A stretch of DNA of 64,000 nucleotides. Origin: Deinococcus sp. KNUC1210 (GTDB taxonomy: Bacteria; Deinococcota; Deinococci; Deinococcales; Deinococcaceae). Position 1 is the first letter of the stretch. Each line of letters begins with the position of its first letter. Location: positions 1 to 64,000 of the forward strand of contig NZ_CP092188.1 of assembly GCF_022344005.1 (NCBI RefSeq), written 5' to 3'. A model generated the notes under the pieces. The model ran no database searches, was not told the origin of the DNA, and was given only the letters and a program-made list of their open reading frames with translations. The position numbers and the translations under genes are program-made. Below, in pieces: positions 42,221-50,745 of this stretch.

Positions 42221-44443
42221 TCAGTTGAGAAACGGGTCCTCGTAAGCATGCGTCAACCACAGCATGCTCACTTGATCAGACGTTAAGGCCCCCACCTCGC
42301 GCAGATAGGAATCTTCGCAATGCACAGTGAGCGTGGCGTTTGTCACCCATAGCAGGGTGACCAGCACAGCGCGGTCCTGGAGGTCGAGGCCCGCCCCAGG
42401 AAGTACCCGTAACCAACAGCGACTGCCCGGGTACAAAAAGGTAAGTTGGGGAAGGGTAGTCACATTGATCTCAAGCGTGTTGCCATCCAAGTTGAGGCGC
42501 AAGTCTTGCAAGAACGTACGTTCACTCTCAAAGGTCTTAATTGACGTAAAACACACTAATCGATTAAAGATCGGTGCTGGAAGACTCGCAGCCCGCTCGC
42601 CACCCTCGCCATCTTTTCTATCCTCATCGCTCATCTCAGCCGAGACAACCGAAGGGCTCACTGCCTGCTTGCCACTTGCGCGCTCCAGACCCAGCAGATC
42701 ATCGAGTAGCTCACCGTCCAAGTAGCCTAGGATTAGAGCCTGCTCGGCACGGATCACGGTGGGGCGGTCAGTCGGCAGGCGGCGGTCCCAGAGGTCTAAA
42801 AGGTCAGCCACAGAGATGTCCTCGATGTCCTCAGACAATTCCGGCTGGGGCGGTAGTGGAAGCGGGTCGCTTTTCGGCCCGGCAACTCCAGGAACGGAGA
42901 GCAAATGGAGAGAACTAGCAGCTTCTGGCCAGCCAGACTCTAGGAGCCTGAAGAACTCGCGAGCCAGAACCGTTGCCCTATCCCGACGATCCTCAGTTGC
43001 TGCCGTCTGGAGCAGTTGGCGAACCTGTAAGTAAAGATTCTCCTCAGGAAGTTGCATGGTCACCCTGCGGTCATAAAGGAGTTCCAGCAATGCATCGACA
43101 TCCTTCGGGAGTGCGCCAGAGGTGTGAACCGGCACCCGACCCCTGGCAATCTCCGAAAGACCTTCGAGAAAGAGAGTCAGTACCGCCTCTGGGTTAGTCA
43201 TCTCGTCCTTCTGCAAACGCTGAGTTGCACGCTCTGTCCACAAGAGCCACTGGGTTTCCCGTTCAAGCGTGTTTGTGAAGACGCCAGCCGTCACATCACG
43301 ATACCTCTTGTAAATCCAGCGGGGATCGGTCTGCTCCGAGGAAATCGTCCCTAGAGCGGTCGCTGACTCTTGGAGCAATGGTCCGGTCTGGAGATACAGG
43401 TCGGCCATCTCGAGAAGTTCCCTTTTGGCTTCGGGAAGCAGATCATAGGCGTTGAGGTTGCCAGTTTCGCTGAGCATGCTTCTGAACACTTTTGCCGCTT
43501 TTGTCCTGTCAATGGTCCTGACACAAAAGAAACCTGGGTCGAGCGTGGGCGACATCGCTTTACCATTCGATCCGAGCGAAACGAGCTGGAGCAGAAAGTA
43601 GAGAGTATGGTCGTATAGAGCCTCGAAGGTCTCCTTTTTCTTTCCGAAGGTCAGATGACAGATAGCTTGCACGACCTCTCGCCCTAGGAGTTTATCGAGC
43701 CCGAGACAGAGGACTCGGTGCAGCGCTTGAACGGGCGAACGATCACTGAGAGCTGTCGATTTCAGCAAGCGGAGCTGGCTCACCAGGGTTTGGTCATAGA
43801 TCTTCAACCAAACAGATTTGGGTTTTAAGGGTGGATCCTTAACATTATTGAGTCTACGATTAAGAGATTGAAACTGCCGGATAGTCTTTGATCGGCTGTA
43901 AGGTATCGTTGTTTCAAGACTGGCTGAGATCCGAACAAGGTTTTGGATAGCCGTCTTAGGATATGCTTTTGTCCCTAAGAATGGGCTGTCGAGGAGTTGA
44001 CCGATGGATGTATCTTCAAAAGTTGTGACCATGGGTTTTGAACTGAACAGATGAGTATTCTCTTCGGGATGTAGATATCTCCTGATCAATGTCAGAGTTT
44101 CATTGGTTGTTGTTTGTCCAGAGAAGTAAGTGAGAAGCCAGGTAAAGGACTCTGGATGGATGAGGAACCTGTTCCAGTTCTTCCGGCGCCGCCCAAGTTG
44201 TGCATGCTCCTCCTCGGATAGTACACCGATATTGATTCGACCGTTTTCCGCCTTGCGTTCGGCGAGTAAGGGATAGTAGGCCCCTCTGAGCAGGTATTCT
44301 TGGAGTCTGATCTGATTTGCTTCTTCAAGGCTCCAAATCCGGAGTTCACCCGAAGTTTTGAAGAAGAGATAACACAGTAGATCTGTGGTTCTAGCTCCTT
44401 TGACATATTGCAAATCTGCTTCAGATTTTTTAGGTCCCGGCAT
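42221..44443 (-). CDS. large protein of unknown family upstream of TPR-CHAT
   Basis: A 740-residue soluble protein with no family I recognise. The N-terminal about 400 residues are basic and helical (RRRKNWNRFLIHPESFTWLL, IRQFQSLNRRLNNVKDPPLK). The middle is acidic and Leu-rich (DIEDISVADLLDLWDRRLPT), followed by a Glu/Ser linker near 610-630. The C-terminal about 110 residues look beta-rich (LNLDGNTLEINVTTLPQLTF, LTVHCEDSYL). No obvious catalytic motif, signal or membrane segment. Same strand as the CHAT protease, with an IS1182 relic in the gap, so they may once have been adjacent. A regulator, sensor or substrate of the protease is a guess. Confidence 0.6.
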   Translation of the reverse strand: MPGPKKSEADLQYVKGARTTDLLCYLFFKTSGELRIWSLEEANQIRLQEYLLRGAYYPLLAERKAENGRINIGVLSEEEHAQLGRRRKNWNRFLIHPESFTWLLTYFSGQTTTNETLTLIRRYLHPEENTHLFSSKPMVTTFEDTSIGQLLDSPFLGTKAYPKTAIQNLVRISASLETTIPYSRSKTIRQFQSLNRRLNNVKDPPLKPKSVWLKIYDQTLVSQLRLLKSTALSDRSPVQALHRVLCLGLDKLLGREVVQAICHLTFGKKKETFEALYDHTLYFLLQLVSLGSNGKAMSPTLDPGFFCVRTIDRTKAAKVFRSMLSETGNLNAYDLLPEAKRELLEMADLYLQTGPLLQESATALGTISSEQTDPRWIYKRYRDVTAGVFTNTLERETQWLLWTERATQRLQKDEMTNPEAVLTLFLEGLSEIARGRVPVHTSGALPKDVDALLELLYDRRVTMQLPEENLYLQVRQLLQTAATEDRRDRATVLAREFFRLLESGWPEAASSLHLLSVPGVAGPKSDPLPLPPQPELSEDIEDISVADLLDLWDRRLPTDRPTVIRAEQALILGYLDGELLDDLLGLERASGKQAVSPSVVSAEMSDEDRKDGEGGERAASLPAPIFNRLVCFTSIKTFESERTFLQDLRLNLDGNTLEINVTTLPQLTFLYPGSRCWLRVLPGAGLDLQDRAVLVTLLWVTNATLTVHCEDSYLREVGALTSDQVSMLWLTHAYEDPFLN

Positions 44444-44621
44444 GCTCCAGCGTACTTTAAGAAGAAGCGATGAGTAGCGAAAGATCGCTCCCGCTTGCCT
44501 GATATGTCGGCGGCCACCTGACGGCCTGAAAGAATGTATGAGGTAGAGTGAAGTCTCAGCATCTGCCGCTCTTCAAAGCAGTTACAAGATCCGGTTGTGA
44601 TTTCTACCGACGTCAGGTGAG

Positions 44622-44870
44622 GTGGCCTTTGGGGATCAGAGATATACCGGCGAACACACGCTGGAGGCCGCCCGGACGAGTAACATCGAACTGATCGTGG
44701 TGAAGCGGACGCTTCACGCGGGGTTGTCCTTCTGCCCAAACGGTGGGTGGTTGAACGTTCCCTCGCTTGGTTCGCTCGCGTTCGTCGGCTACGACGTGAT
44801 CTGGAACGTTTATCGTCCACGCGCGTCAGGTGTCACAGTGTGGCCGCCTGCGTTCTTCTCCTGAACACAT
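44622..44870 (+). pseudogene. IS5-like transposase C-terminal fragment
   Basis: [13 protein letters not shown] in one frame, then after a shift [24 protein letters not shown] sequence in the next, match the C-terminal end of IS5-group DDE transposases (WVVER[ST]xAW). The rest of the element is missing. Confidence 0.7.
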
Positions 44871-45127
44871 GGACGCCCCATTTTGGAGAACGTCTCAACC
44901 AGCTTCTAGACGCGCTGTCCCCAGTGGTTTCACAACTGCGTCTCGTCAGAACTACCGGCGTGACCATACTGACTATGCCTCAAGATCTTCAACTGGCAAC
45001 GCATCTGCATGGCCGCGCTTGCCTGTCTTGTAGGAGCCGACAATGCCGACTAGTAGCGCGGGAAAAAATGTCTGGCCAGCGGATGCTCTTCCAGCAAGAG
45101 GGCCTCAGGGCGTGTAGGAGGTGGAGT

Positions 45128-45316
45128 GTGGTCACAGTCACTACCGAAGTGCTGAGTACATCCTTCCGAAAAGGTTTCTCCCTAGCTTTCGTGTGGCCCT
45201 CTCCTGGCATCTGGGGCCCTAGACCCGCAGCGTCTCTAGCTCTAGGAAGCTGTCATCCAGCCATTGTTCGCTCCTCTCGGTTTCAACATATCCACACCTG
45301 GAAACAGCGTCCGTGA
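45128..45316 (+). CDS. small ORF coupled to TPR regulator
   Basis: 62 codons from GTG 45128, with AGGAGG (45116-45121) at 6-nt spacing. It ends in TGA overlapping the GTG of the downstream TPR regulator (GTGA). The product has a hydrophobic centre ([15 protein letters not shown]) and Cys but no clear signal peptide. It mirrors in position, though not in sequence, the exported peptide gene in front of the other TPR regulator. It may be a leader used for translational coupling rather than a functional peptide. Confidence 0.35.
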   Translation: MVTVTTEVLSTSFRKGFSLAFVWPSPGIWGPRPAASLALGSCHPAIVRSSRFQHIHTWKQRP

Positions 45317-46503
45317 CCGGCCTGGACGTCCACCGAACCCTGCCGATCGGGCTGCCCGATGACGTTATCGCTGCCTTCACGTCGGAAGAATGGGCGGGCC
45401 GAACCTGTGCCCTGGTGGCCCTGAAGCTCGGCCCGGCTCGGCAACGGGCCACACTGCACCTGGCGTTGGCGCAGTCCTTCCTGCGCACCGGAGAACGGAA
45501 GTACGCACGGGATCACCTCATTCAGGCGGAGGCAATTTCGCGCTCACAGCGGCTCGCCCGCAGCCTGCGTCTCGACATCGCCTTGACGTTCAGCCTTCTG
45601 GCCCGTCAGGAGGGGCAATTTACAGAAGCGATCAATTATGCTCGTCAGGTGCAGCGCTGTAGAGCCTGTGGCGCCGCACTCCTAGGCGCCGCCTATCTGG
45701 CCTCCGCCACAGCACAGCGCCTGGCCGGTGACGCCCTGGCGGCCATACAGGACGTACACACAGCCGCCGGCTTCATCGCTGGTGAGGAACTGGAGACCGC
45801 CCGGCTCCTGACCTGGCTGGCGGCTCGGCCGCAGGAAGTCGACGAAGCGCCCGCCGCTCGCATGCCCGAACTGAGCGCTCCACTGCGCGCACGCCTGGCA
45901 TGGACACTGGCCGAACAGGCGCTCGCGGGAAACCAACCGGTGGTGGCCAGGACTTGGATTGACATGGCACTGCGCGATCCGGCGTCCTGGGAGGAACGTC
46001 GGCTGACCCCACTCGCGGCCGCATACGCCGCCAAACCGGTTCCAACGACCTCTTCCGAGAAGGCAGCCATCAAAGTGCTCACGTTGGGACCGCAGGGACT
46101 ACTGATCAGGGAACGCTTCGTGCCAGTCCCTGGAGACGGTGCGCCGCTCGCCATCCTGGCCCTGCTCATCCAGCGTGGGGCCTGCCACCTGCCGGATCTG
46201 GCCTCGCTGATCCTCGAACCCGAACCCAACGACCTCTCGGCGGCACAGGATCCGCAGCAGCTGGCCCACCGGCTCTCCATGCAGGTGCGGCGCCACCTCA
46301 ACACCATCCGGCGCCTGTTGGCCGATCCGGAATGCGTACAGACAGTGCGGGGCATCGTCGATCTCTCCAGTGACCGTAAATGGACCTGTGACGCCCTTAC
46401 ACCGGACGCCCGACCCCTGCCCGGACGAGCGTGGCTCCCACACCTGCCGGGCAGTTGGGTCAGCGAGCAGCGCCAGCGGCTTGCATCATCTCCCGGACCG
46501 TGA
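45313..46503 (+). CDS. TPR protein with winged-helix-like C-terminal domain
   Basis: A 396-residue protein. Residues about 40-240 are TPR-type helices ([40 protein letters not shown]). The C-terminal about 120 residues ([54 protein letters not shown]) correspond segment by segment to the SARP/OmpR-like domain of the convergent gene at 46508. It is probably a peptide- or protein-responsive transcription factor, more diverged than its partner. GTG start, coupled to the small upstream ORF. Four bp separate its stop from that of the convergent gene. Confidence 0.6.
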   Translation: MTGLDVHRTLPIGLPDDVIAAFTSEEWAGRTCALVALKLGPARQRATLHLALAQSFLRTGERKYARDHLIQAEAISRSQRLARSLRLDIALTFSLLARQEGQFTEAINYARQVQRCRACGAALLGAAYLASATAQRLAGDALAAIQDVHTAAGFIAGEELETARLLTWLAARPQEVDEAPAARMPELSAPLRARLAWTLAEQALAGNQPVVARTWIDMALRDPASWEERRLTPLAAAYAAKPVPTTSSEKAAIKVLTLGPQGLLIRERFVPVPGDGAPLAILALLIQRGACHLPDLASLILEPEPNDLSAAQDPQQLAHRLSMQVRRHLNTIRRLLADPECVQTVRGIVDLSSDRKWTCDALTPDARPLPGRAWLPHLPGSWVSEQRQRLASSPGP

Positions 46504-46507
46504 CGCC

Positions 46508-47863
46508 TCATTCAAACAGGTCATCCAGTTGCCGCTGAATGCGGCTCACCCACTCCGAACGGACGCCCGGCAAGAACACCCGGTTCCGGGGCACCACGCG
46601 CCGGTTCAGGGCGTCCTGCACATCGGCACTCCATTGCCAAGTGCTGGAGAGGCGCAGCAGGCCACCCTCCCAGCTCATGGCGTCCGGGTCAGCCAGCCAC
46701 CTGTTGACCGTCCTGACGGCCTGGGCTGTTCGGCTCCTGGCCCGCTCTGGGGCGACGTCTCCGTACAGATCCTCGATCAGCGTTTTGAGCCCGGTCTGTC
46801 CATTCACAATCAGGTAGGTGAGCAGCGTCAGGGGCGGCACAGACAGATCGACAATCTCGCGGCCAGCGACAGTCAGACCAGGACGGCCCAGGGCTGTCAC
46901 ACGGATTTCCGGCCGAAAGACGTGGTGTTCGCGGTATGTGAGGGCCGGGTGCTGCGCGAGAGCCCACTGGTACAGCCTGGGTAGATGGGGCGCTTCATCC
47001 CACAGGGCAAAGGGCTCGTCCTGGGCGACAGCCGCAGACAGCAGCCGGTGGGCCAGCGCGTCCTGTCCTGCAGCGTGGGCGTGGCCAGCCTGGTGGAGCA
47101 GCGCCCGAGTCACGTCGAGCGGATAGGCCCCTGCCTTCAATGGTTCCAGGTCAACGTCCCGACCCAGTTGCGAGTCGATGACGCCAAGAATCAGCTGTTC
47201 AGTCCGGAGGTCAGCGTCTGCGACCGCCAGTGCCACCGCCCGCAACTGGACCCTGCGCGCTTCTTTCAGGTCGCCCAGGTGCCGGTAGGCATGCGCCAGG
47301 CAGCGATAGGCTAGGCTGGCCTGTCGGTGACCGGCCGCCGCCTCTGTGGCGCTGATGGCCCGGCGCCGAGCAGCAAGTAACTGGCCGTTGGCGCGGTCCA
47401 GGGTACTCACGCCAATCCGGGCTTCCATCCGCTCCGACACAGGGCCATTCTCACCTAGTTGCAGCGCCCTGCGCAGGTGCACTTCAGCCACGCCGAAATT
47501 CAGCCGTTTCAGATAATGCCATCCCAGGTTGTAGGTCGTTGCCACTATCATGACCGAATCGTTACGGGCGGCCTCTTTCGCCTGCAAATAAGTCTCCAGG
47601 GCACGCGTATAGCGCTGGGCCTGGTCGTAGTACACGGCCTGGTCGTTCAGCATGCGCCCAAGGTTGTCACCACTCAGAAGAGGTCGTGCCTGATCCAGAG
47701 CGCGGTGGGCTTCATCCCACCGCCCCAGATTGTGCAGCGCCACGCCGCGCAGCCAGAGCAGCACCCCGGTGTCGGGCAGCCGGTCGAGCAGGTAGAGCGC
47801 TTCCTGAAACCGACCTGCGACATTCAGGGCATGTACGTCCCGAGAAGTCGGCAGGTCGGTCAC
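46508..47863 (-). CDS. TPR regulator with C-terminal SARP/OmpR-like winged helix
   Basis: A 451-residue protein. Residues about 10-290 form TPR repeats (LWLRGVALHNLGRWDEAHRA, GWHYLKRLNFGVAEVHLRRA, LAYRCLAHAYRHLGDLKEAR). The C-terminal about 130 residues match a winged-helix of the SARP/Trans_reg_C type: VTALGRPGLTVAGREIVDLS, LLTYLIVNGQTGLKTLIEDL, RTAQAVRTVNRWLAD. Start is taken as GTG 47863; ATG 47905 would overlap the upstream peptide gene. With that peptide gene 16 bp upstream it forms an operon, suggesting that the TPR domain senses the re-imported peptide, as in RRNPP regulators. The polarity is reversed, since RRNPP DNA-binding domains are N-terminal. Confidence 0.7.
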   Translation of the reverse strand: MTDLPTSRDVHALNVAGRFQEALYLLDRLPDTGVLLWLRGVALHNLGRWDEAHRALDQARPLLSGDNLGRMLNDQAVYYDQAQRYTRALETYLQAKEAARNDSVMIVATTYNLGWHYLKRLNFGVAEVHLRRALQLGENGPVSERMEARIGVSTLDRANGQLLAARRRAISATEAAAGHRQASLAYRCLAHAYRHLGDLKEARRVQLRAVALAVADADLRTEQLILGVIDSQLGRDVDLEPLKAGAYPLDVTRALLHQAGHAHAAGQDALAHRLLSAAVAQDEPFALWDEAPHLPRLYQWALAQHPALTYREHHVFRPEIRVTALGRPGLTVAGREIVDLSVPPLTLLTYLIVNGQTGLKTLIEDLYGDVAPERARSRTAQAVRTVNRWLADPDAMSWEGGLLRLSSTWQWSADVQDALNRRVVPRNRVFLPGVRSEWVSRIQRQLDDLFE

Positions 47864-47879
47864 GCTTTCTAGTGTGCCG

Positions 47880-47999
47880 TTATTTTGGGGCACGCACGGG
47901 CACATGCCCAGTCGGGCCCGGACTCACGACCGGCCCATCCGCCAGGGCCGACCCGAGCGCCACCAGCGCCAGAAAGGCCAACACGCGTTTGATGATCAT
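47880..47999 (-). CDS. 39-residue exported peptide, candidate signalling peptide
   Basis: ATG 47999 with a near-perfect Shine-Dalgarno GAGGAGGTG 5 nt upstream. The product MIIKRVLAFLALVALGSALA is a textbook signal peptide ending in an Ala-x-Ala site, followed by a 19-residue mature part DGPVVSPGPTGHVPVRAPK, rich in Pro, Val and Gly. The TAA lies 16 bp before the TPR regulator. Codon use is GC-rich as in real genes here. No similarity recognised. A secreted pheromone for the downstream regulator is the main hypothesis; a short lipoprotein or leader peptide is the alternative. Confidence 0.7.
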   Translation of the reverse strand: MIIKRVLAFLALVALGSALADGPVVSPGPTGHVPVRAPK

Positions 48000-48292
48000 T
48001 GTTCACCTCCTCTCAGGCCCTTTTGGCAAACGACGTCCCTACCCGGTGGTCACCAGCCACCGAGTTCGGATGTGTCGTGCTGTGGTTTACCTGGCGACCA
48101 CGGGAAGGGCGCCACGCGCTAGCGCAGTTCGCTCCTTCCTTGTAAACATCGTCCTACACGCGTTGGACAACTCTGAGCTTAGGGAAGCAGCCAGCCAACG
48201 TGCACCCTGAGCCTTGATGTGAAGGAGTTCCGCGATACCTGGTTAAGCTGCTGCTAGACGGCGTCGAGGGCATGTCAACCAGCTCCACGAAA
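48000..48292. promoter_or_regulatory. upstream region of the peptide-regulator operon
   Basis: About 290 bp without a protein frame of note. It must contain the promoter for the minus-strand peptide/TPR operon. No consensus -35/-10 pair stands out. It ends at a terminator for minus-strand transcription arriving from the right. Confidence 0.3.
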
Positions 48293-48325
48293 AAGCCGCA
48301 ATGGTGATTGCTATCATTGCGGCTT
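48293..48325 (-). terminator. Rho-independent terminator (minus strand)
   Basis: Perfect 11-bp stem AAGCCGCAATG / CATTGCGGCTT with an 11-nt loop. On the minus strand it is followed by TTTTT, so it ends leftward transcription. The stop codon of the small ORF 48314-48493 lies inside the hairpin. Confidence 0.75.
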
Positions 48326-48493
48326 CCCATAAGTGCCTGTTACGAATTCCAAAGGGTCCTGAGTCGCGACAGGTGACTCAAGACGCGGATTCACTTCAGA
48401 CGGCCCCGTAATACCGGTAAAACCGTCCAGCAGCGTGATTACCGTCGTGGTTTCACATGTGCAACTCCAAGACGACATGCACAAAAGCATCAT
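48314..48493 (-). CDS. small Cys-containing ORF ending in a terminator
   Basis: 59 codons from ATG 48493. The N-terminus is hydrophobic with clustered Cys and Ser/Thr (LLCMSSWSCTCETTTVITLL), then a polar tail. Its stop is embedded in a strong terminator, which argues that a transcript ends here for this gene. There is no ribosome site, and an alternative upstream GTG (48613) would give 99 residues. It could be a short peptide of RiPP or pheromone type, or chance. Confidence 0.35.
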   Translation of the reverse strand: MMLLCMSSWSCTCETTTVITLLDGFTGITGPSEVNPRLESPVATQDPLEFVTGTYGKPQ

Positions 48494-48724
48494 GACGATG
48501 CAGTCCACAAAACATATTTCGTCGCCCGCAGAGCCGGGACGCTCGCTACTCGCCGCATTCTTCCCAGAGGTGCCATGTCCAGAGCCGCGCCAATTCCCAG
48601 ATTCAGGACTCACGACGCCAACGCCTTCTCACCCTTCAGCGGCCAGATAGAGCGTGCTGTTCGGCACGCAAAGTGCTGTTCGATTTGAAGGCCACAGGTT
48701 CTCGCCCTTACCCAGAGGCACTGA

Positions 48725-48838
48725 TTGATACCTACGTACGTTGGGGACAGGCGATCAGGTCATAGCCGGTGGCAACTTCCTGCCCTGCTGACTGTGTGCA
48801 TGCAAGGCGTCTCCGATGTATCCAAGTGTCAATGAGGC
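48725..48838 (-). mobile_element. IS630-family end and 5' remnant
   Basis: TTGATACCTACGTACGTTGG at the left, then an interior (GGTGGCAACTTCCTGCCCTG and CATGCAAGGCGTCTCC) clearly related to the relic at 16815-16900. No transposase frame survives beyond short N-terminal traces. Confidence 0.6.
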
Positions 48839-48979
48839 ATGAAGGACTTCGGCAACGAAACGGTACCGCGCGGTGCTCTCGCCCTTCTTCTCCTGGGGTT
48901 TGTCCGATCCGCCCACGCGGCACGATTGGCAGGCTCACTTGCCCGATTCACACCGCCCGTTCTCCCCAGAGGTGAAGCT

Positions 48980-49609
48980 ATGAAACGACCGCTGCTGCAT
49001 CTGCTGACGGCCTTGCTCTTTCCAGCGATCGGTGTCGGGCTGGCCCAGACCAATGCCCCGGCTGCCCCAACGACCGCTCCTGCCGTGACGCAGGCGAGTA
49101 TTGCGATCGGTACCTTCGCGTGCAAGACCAGCAGTTGCACCTATGAACTCGGCAGCGCCACGGCGGATACTCTCGCGACGATCCTCGTCGAGACTGGGCG
49201 CTTCGCGCTGTACGAACGCGAAAACATGGGTCAGCTCACCGAGGAGAACTTCCTGTCGAACAACGGCGCCTCGCAGAACTTTTCCGGAGCGGACGTCTTG
49301 ATCTTCGGCTCGATCACGCAGCTGGATGCCGATAACACCGCCAACAACACCTGCTTCCTGATTTTCTGCACCGGCTCGAAGGAAAGCAAGGTCGGCGCTG
49401 ACCTGCGGATCGTGGACGCCCACACCCGCCGCGTGATCGCTGCCACCCACGTGGAAGGCTCCAGTAACAGCAACGCCACCAGCCTGAATATCTACGGGTT
49501 CTCCATGGGCAACGCGAAAAGCAGCGGCGTGCAGACAGCCATGGCCGACATGCTCAAGCAGGCGTCGAATGCCCTGATTCAGCGCATCCCAGCCAGCTAC
49601 TACCACTGA
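48980..49609 (+). CDS. CsgG-like exported protein
   Basis: A 209-residue protein with a signal peptide (LLHLLTALLFPAIGVGLAQ). The body resembles CsgG/HfaB-family proteins: SIAIGTFACKTSS, LATILVETGRFALYEREN, GADVLIFGSITQLD and ADLRIVDAHTRRVIAATHVE. It lacks a lipobox and a TonB-box. Family members build or support outer-membrane secretion pores; this short version may be an envelope accessory. ATG 48980 has AGAGGTGA upstream. It opens a series of six to seven exported or membrane proteins on the same strand. Confidence 0.7.
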   Translation: MKRPLLHLLTALLFPAIGVGLAQTNAPAAPTTAPAVTQASIAIGTFACKTSSCTYELGSATADTLATILVETGRFALYERENMGQLTEENFLSNNGASQNFSGADVLIFGSITQLDADNTANNTCFLIFCTGSKESKVGADLRIVDAHTRRVIAATHVEGSSNSNATSLNIYGFSMGNAKSSGVQTAMADMLKQASNALIQRIPASYYH

Positions 49610-49756
49610 TTCCGAAGGTCACCGCGTCCGCTTGGAGGCCTGAGGAAGGGCGCTGCGTTGTGCCGCTGAGCAGACGAGTGCGCCGGTGATGCGGTCGCGA
49701 CAGCCGGAGCCAGCTTCAGAGCTAGATCGCTGTTGCAACGAGATCTGGAGGATGAA

Positions 49757-50623
49757 ATGAAACGACGACTGTTGACCCTAAGTCTGCTCTGCAGTTCGAG
49801 CGTCCTGGCGGGCCAGAAGGTCTCTCTACCCTTTCCCAATAGCCCGACGTTTGACGCCGGCTCCACCACCTGGAAGCTGATCGGCACACCATCGTCATTG
49901 CCTGACTACAAAACGTTGTCGACAGATTTTGCAGCCGTCACCAAGCGCGGGCATGCCCAGTGCACTGGACCCGTTCGTGTGTACGAAGTGTCCAGTGTCG
50001 ACCCCAATGCGCGGAGCGTGGACACCATTTCCCTCACGACGCTGCAGAGAGCATTCGGCACCAAGAACTACTCGCTGAACGACATCCGGTCTGGCCCGCT
50101 TGAAGGGGTGTACTCCTTCTCGGCCGACAGCAGCAAGCCTCTTGTGTTCGTCTATCACAAGCACAATTGGAACGCAGCGTCCGATGTCGTCGTCATGTGC
50201 AGTGCCAAAGACCTGCCGTACAGAGGCTCGGCTAGGGGTTCTGCGGAGAGCGAGCGGCGCTTTCCTGTTCCCACGATCTTTTCAGGCAACTGGCAGGAAA
50301 CCATCTCCTATGACGCCTGGCCAGAGGAGCGCCGGATGATCGAAGGAGAGTTGCAGGCTGGTGCCCCCGCACTGGGCAGGGCCATTGCCTGCGGTTCAGA
50401 CATCCATCTTTACCAGAAAGGCCTGACGACCGCACCGTCTGCGGCAACGTTGACGGCTGAGCTGAAAAAGGCAGGATATACGGTCGAAAAGTACGCGAAT
50501 GGCACAGACGACGCTGGAGATCCGTTCACGGTCCTGTCGGTGCGGGGAAATGGCAAACACGTGGCGTTGTCGTACGTGACATCGGACAACGCCAATTACG
50601 TGTACCTGTGTCAGATGAACTGA
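49757..50623 (+). CDS. exported protein of unknown family
   Basis: A 288-residue protein with a signal peptide (RRLLTLSLLCSSSVLAG, cleavage after LAG). The mature part has about five Cys (CTGPVRVYEVSS, VVVMCSAKDL, AIACGSDIHLY, YLCQMN), perhaps disulfide-bonded, and two loosely similar halves each ending in a VxxxxxxxYVxxC strand, suggesting an internal duplication. Not recognised. GGAGG precedes the ATG. Confidence 0.65.
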   Translation: MKRRLLTLSLLCSSSVLAGQKVSLPFPNSPTFDAGSTTWKLIGTPSSLPDYKTLSTDFAAVTKRGHAQCTGPVRVYEVSSVDPNARSVDTISLTTLQRAFGTKNYSLNDIRSGPLEGVYSFSADSSKPLVFVYHKHNWNAASDVVVMCSAKDLPYRGSARGSAESERRFPVPTIFSGNWQETISYDAWPEERRMIEGELQAGAPALGRAIACGSDIHLYQKGLTTAPSAATLTAELKKAGYTVEKYANGTDDAGDPFTVLSVRGNGKHVALSYVTSDNANYVYLCQMN

Positions 50624-50745
50624 GCAGAAGCCCGCTCACAGTGGACGATACCGATCCTTTGTCCACGGAGCCATCAAAGCGGCCGGGAACATGATCGGCG
50701 TCCCAGATGGCATTCAAGCAACGATACCCAGCATTTGGAGGCCCT

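Noticed and set aside
48839..48979. 47-codon N-terminal extension of the CsgG-like protein
   Set aside because: The signal peptide and a good ribosome site lie at ATG 48980; the extension overlaps the IS630 remnant.
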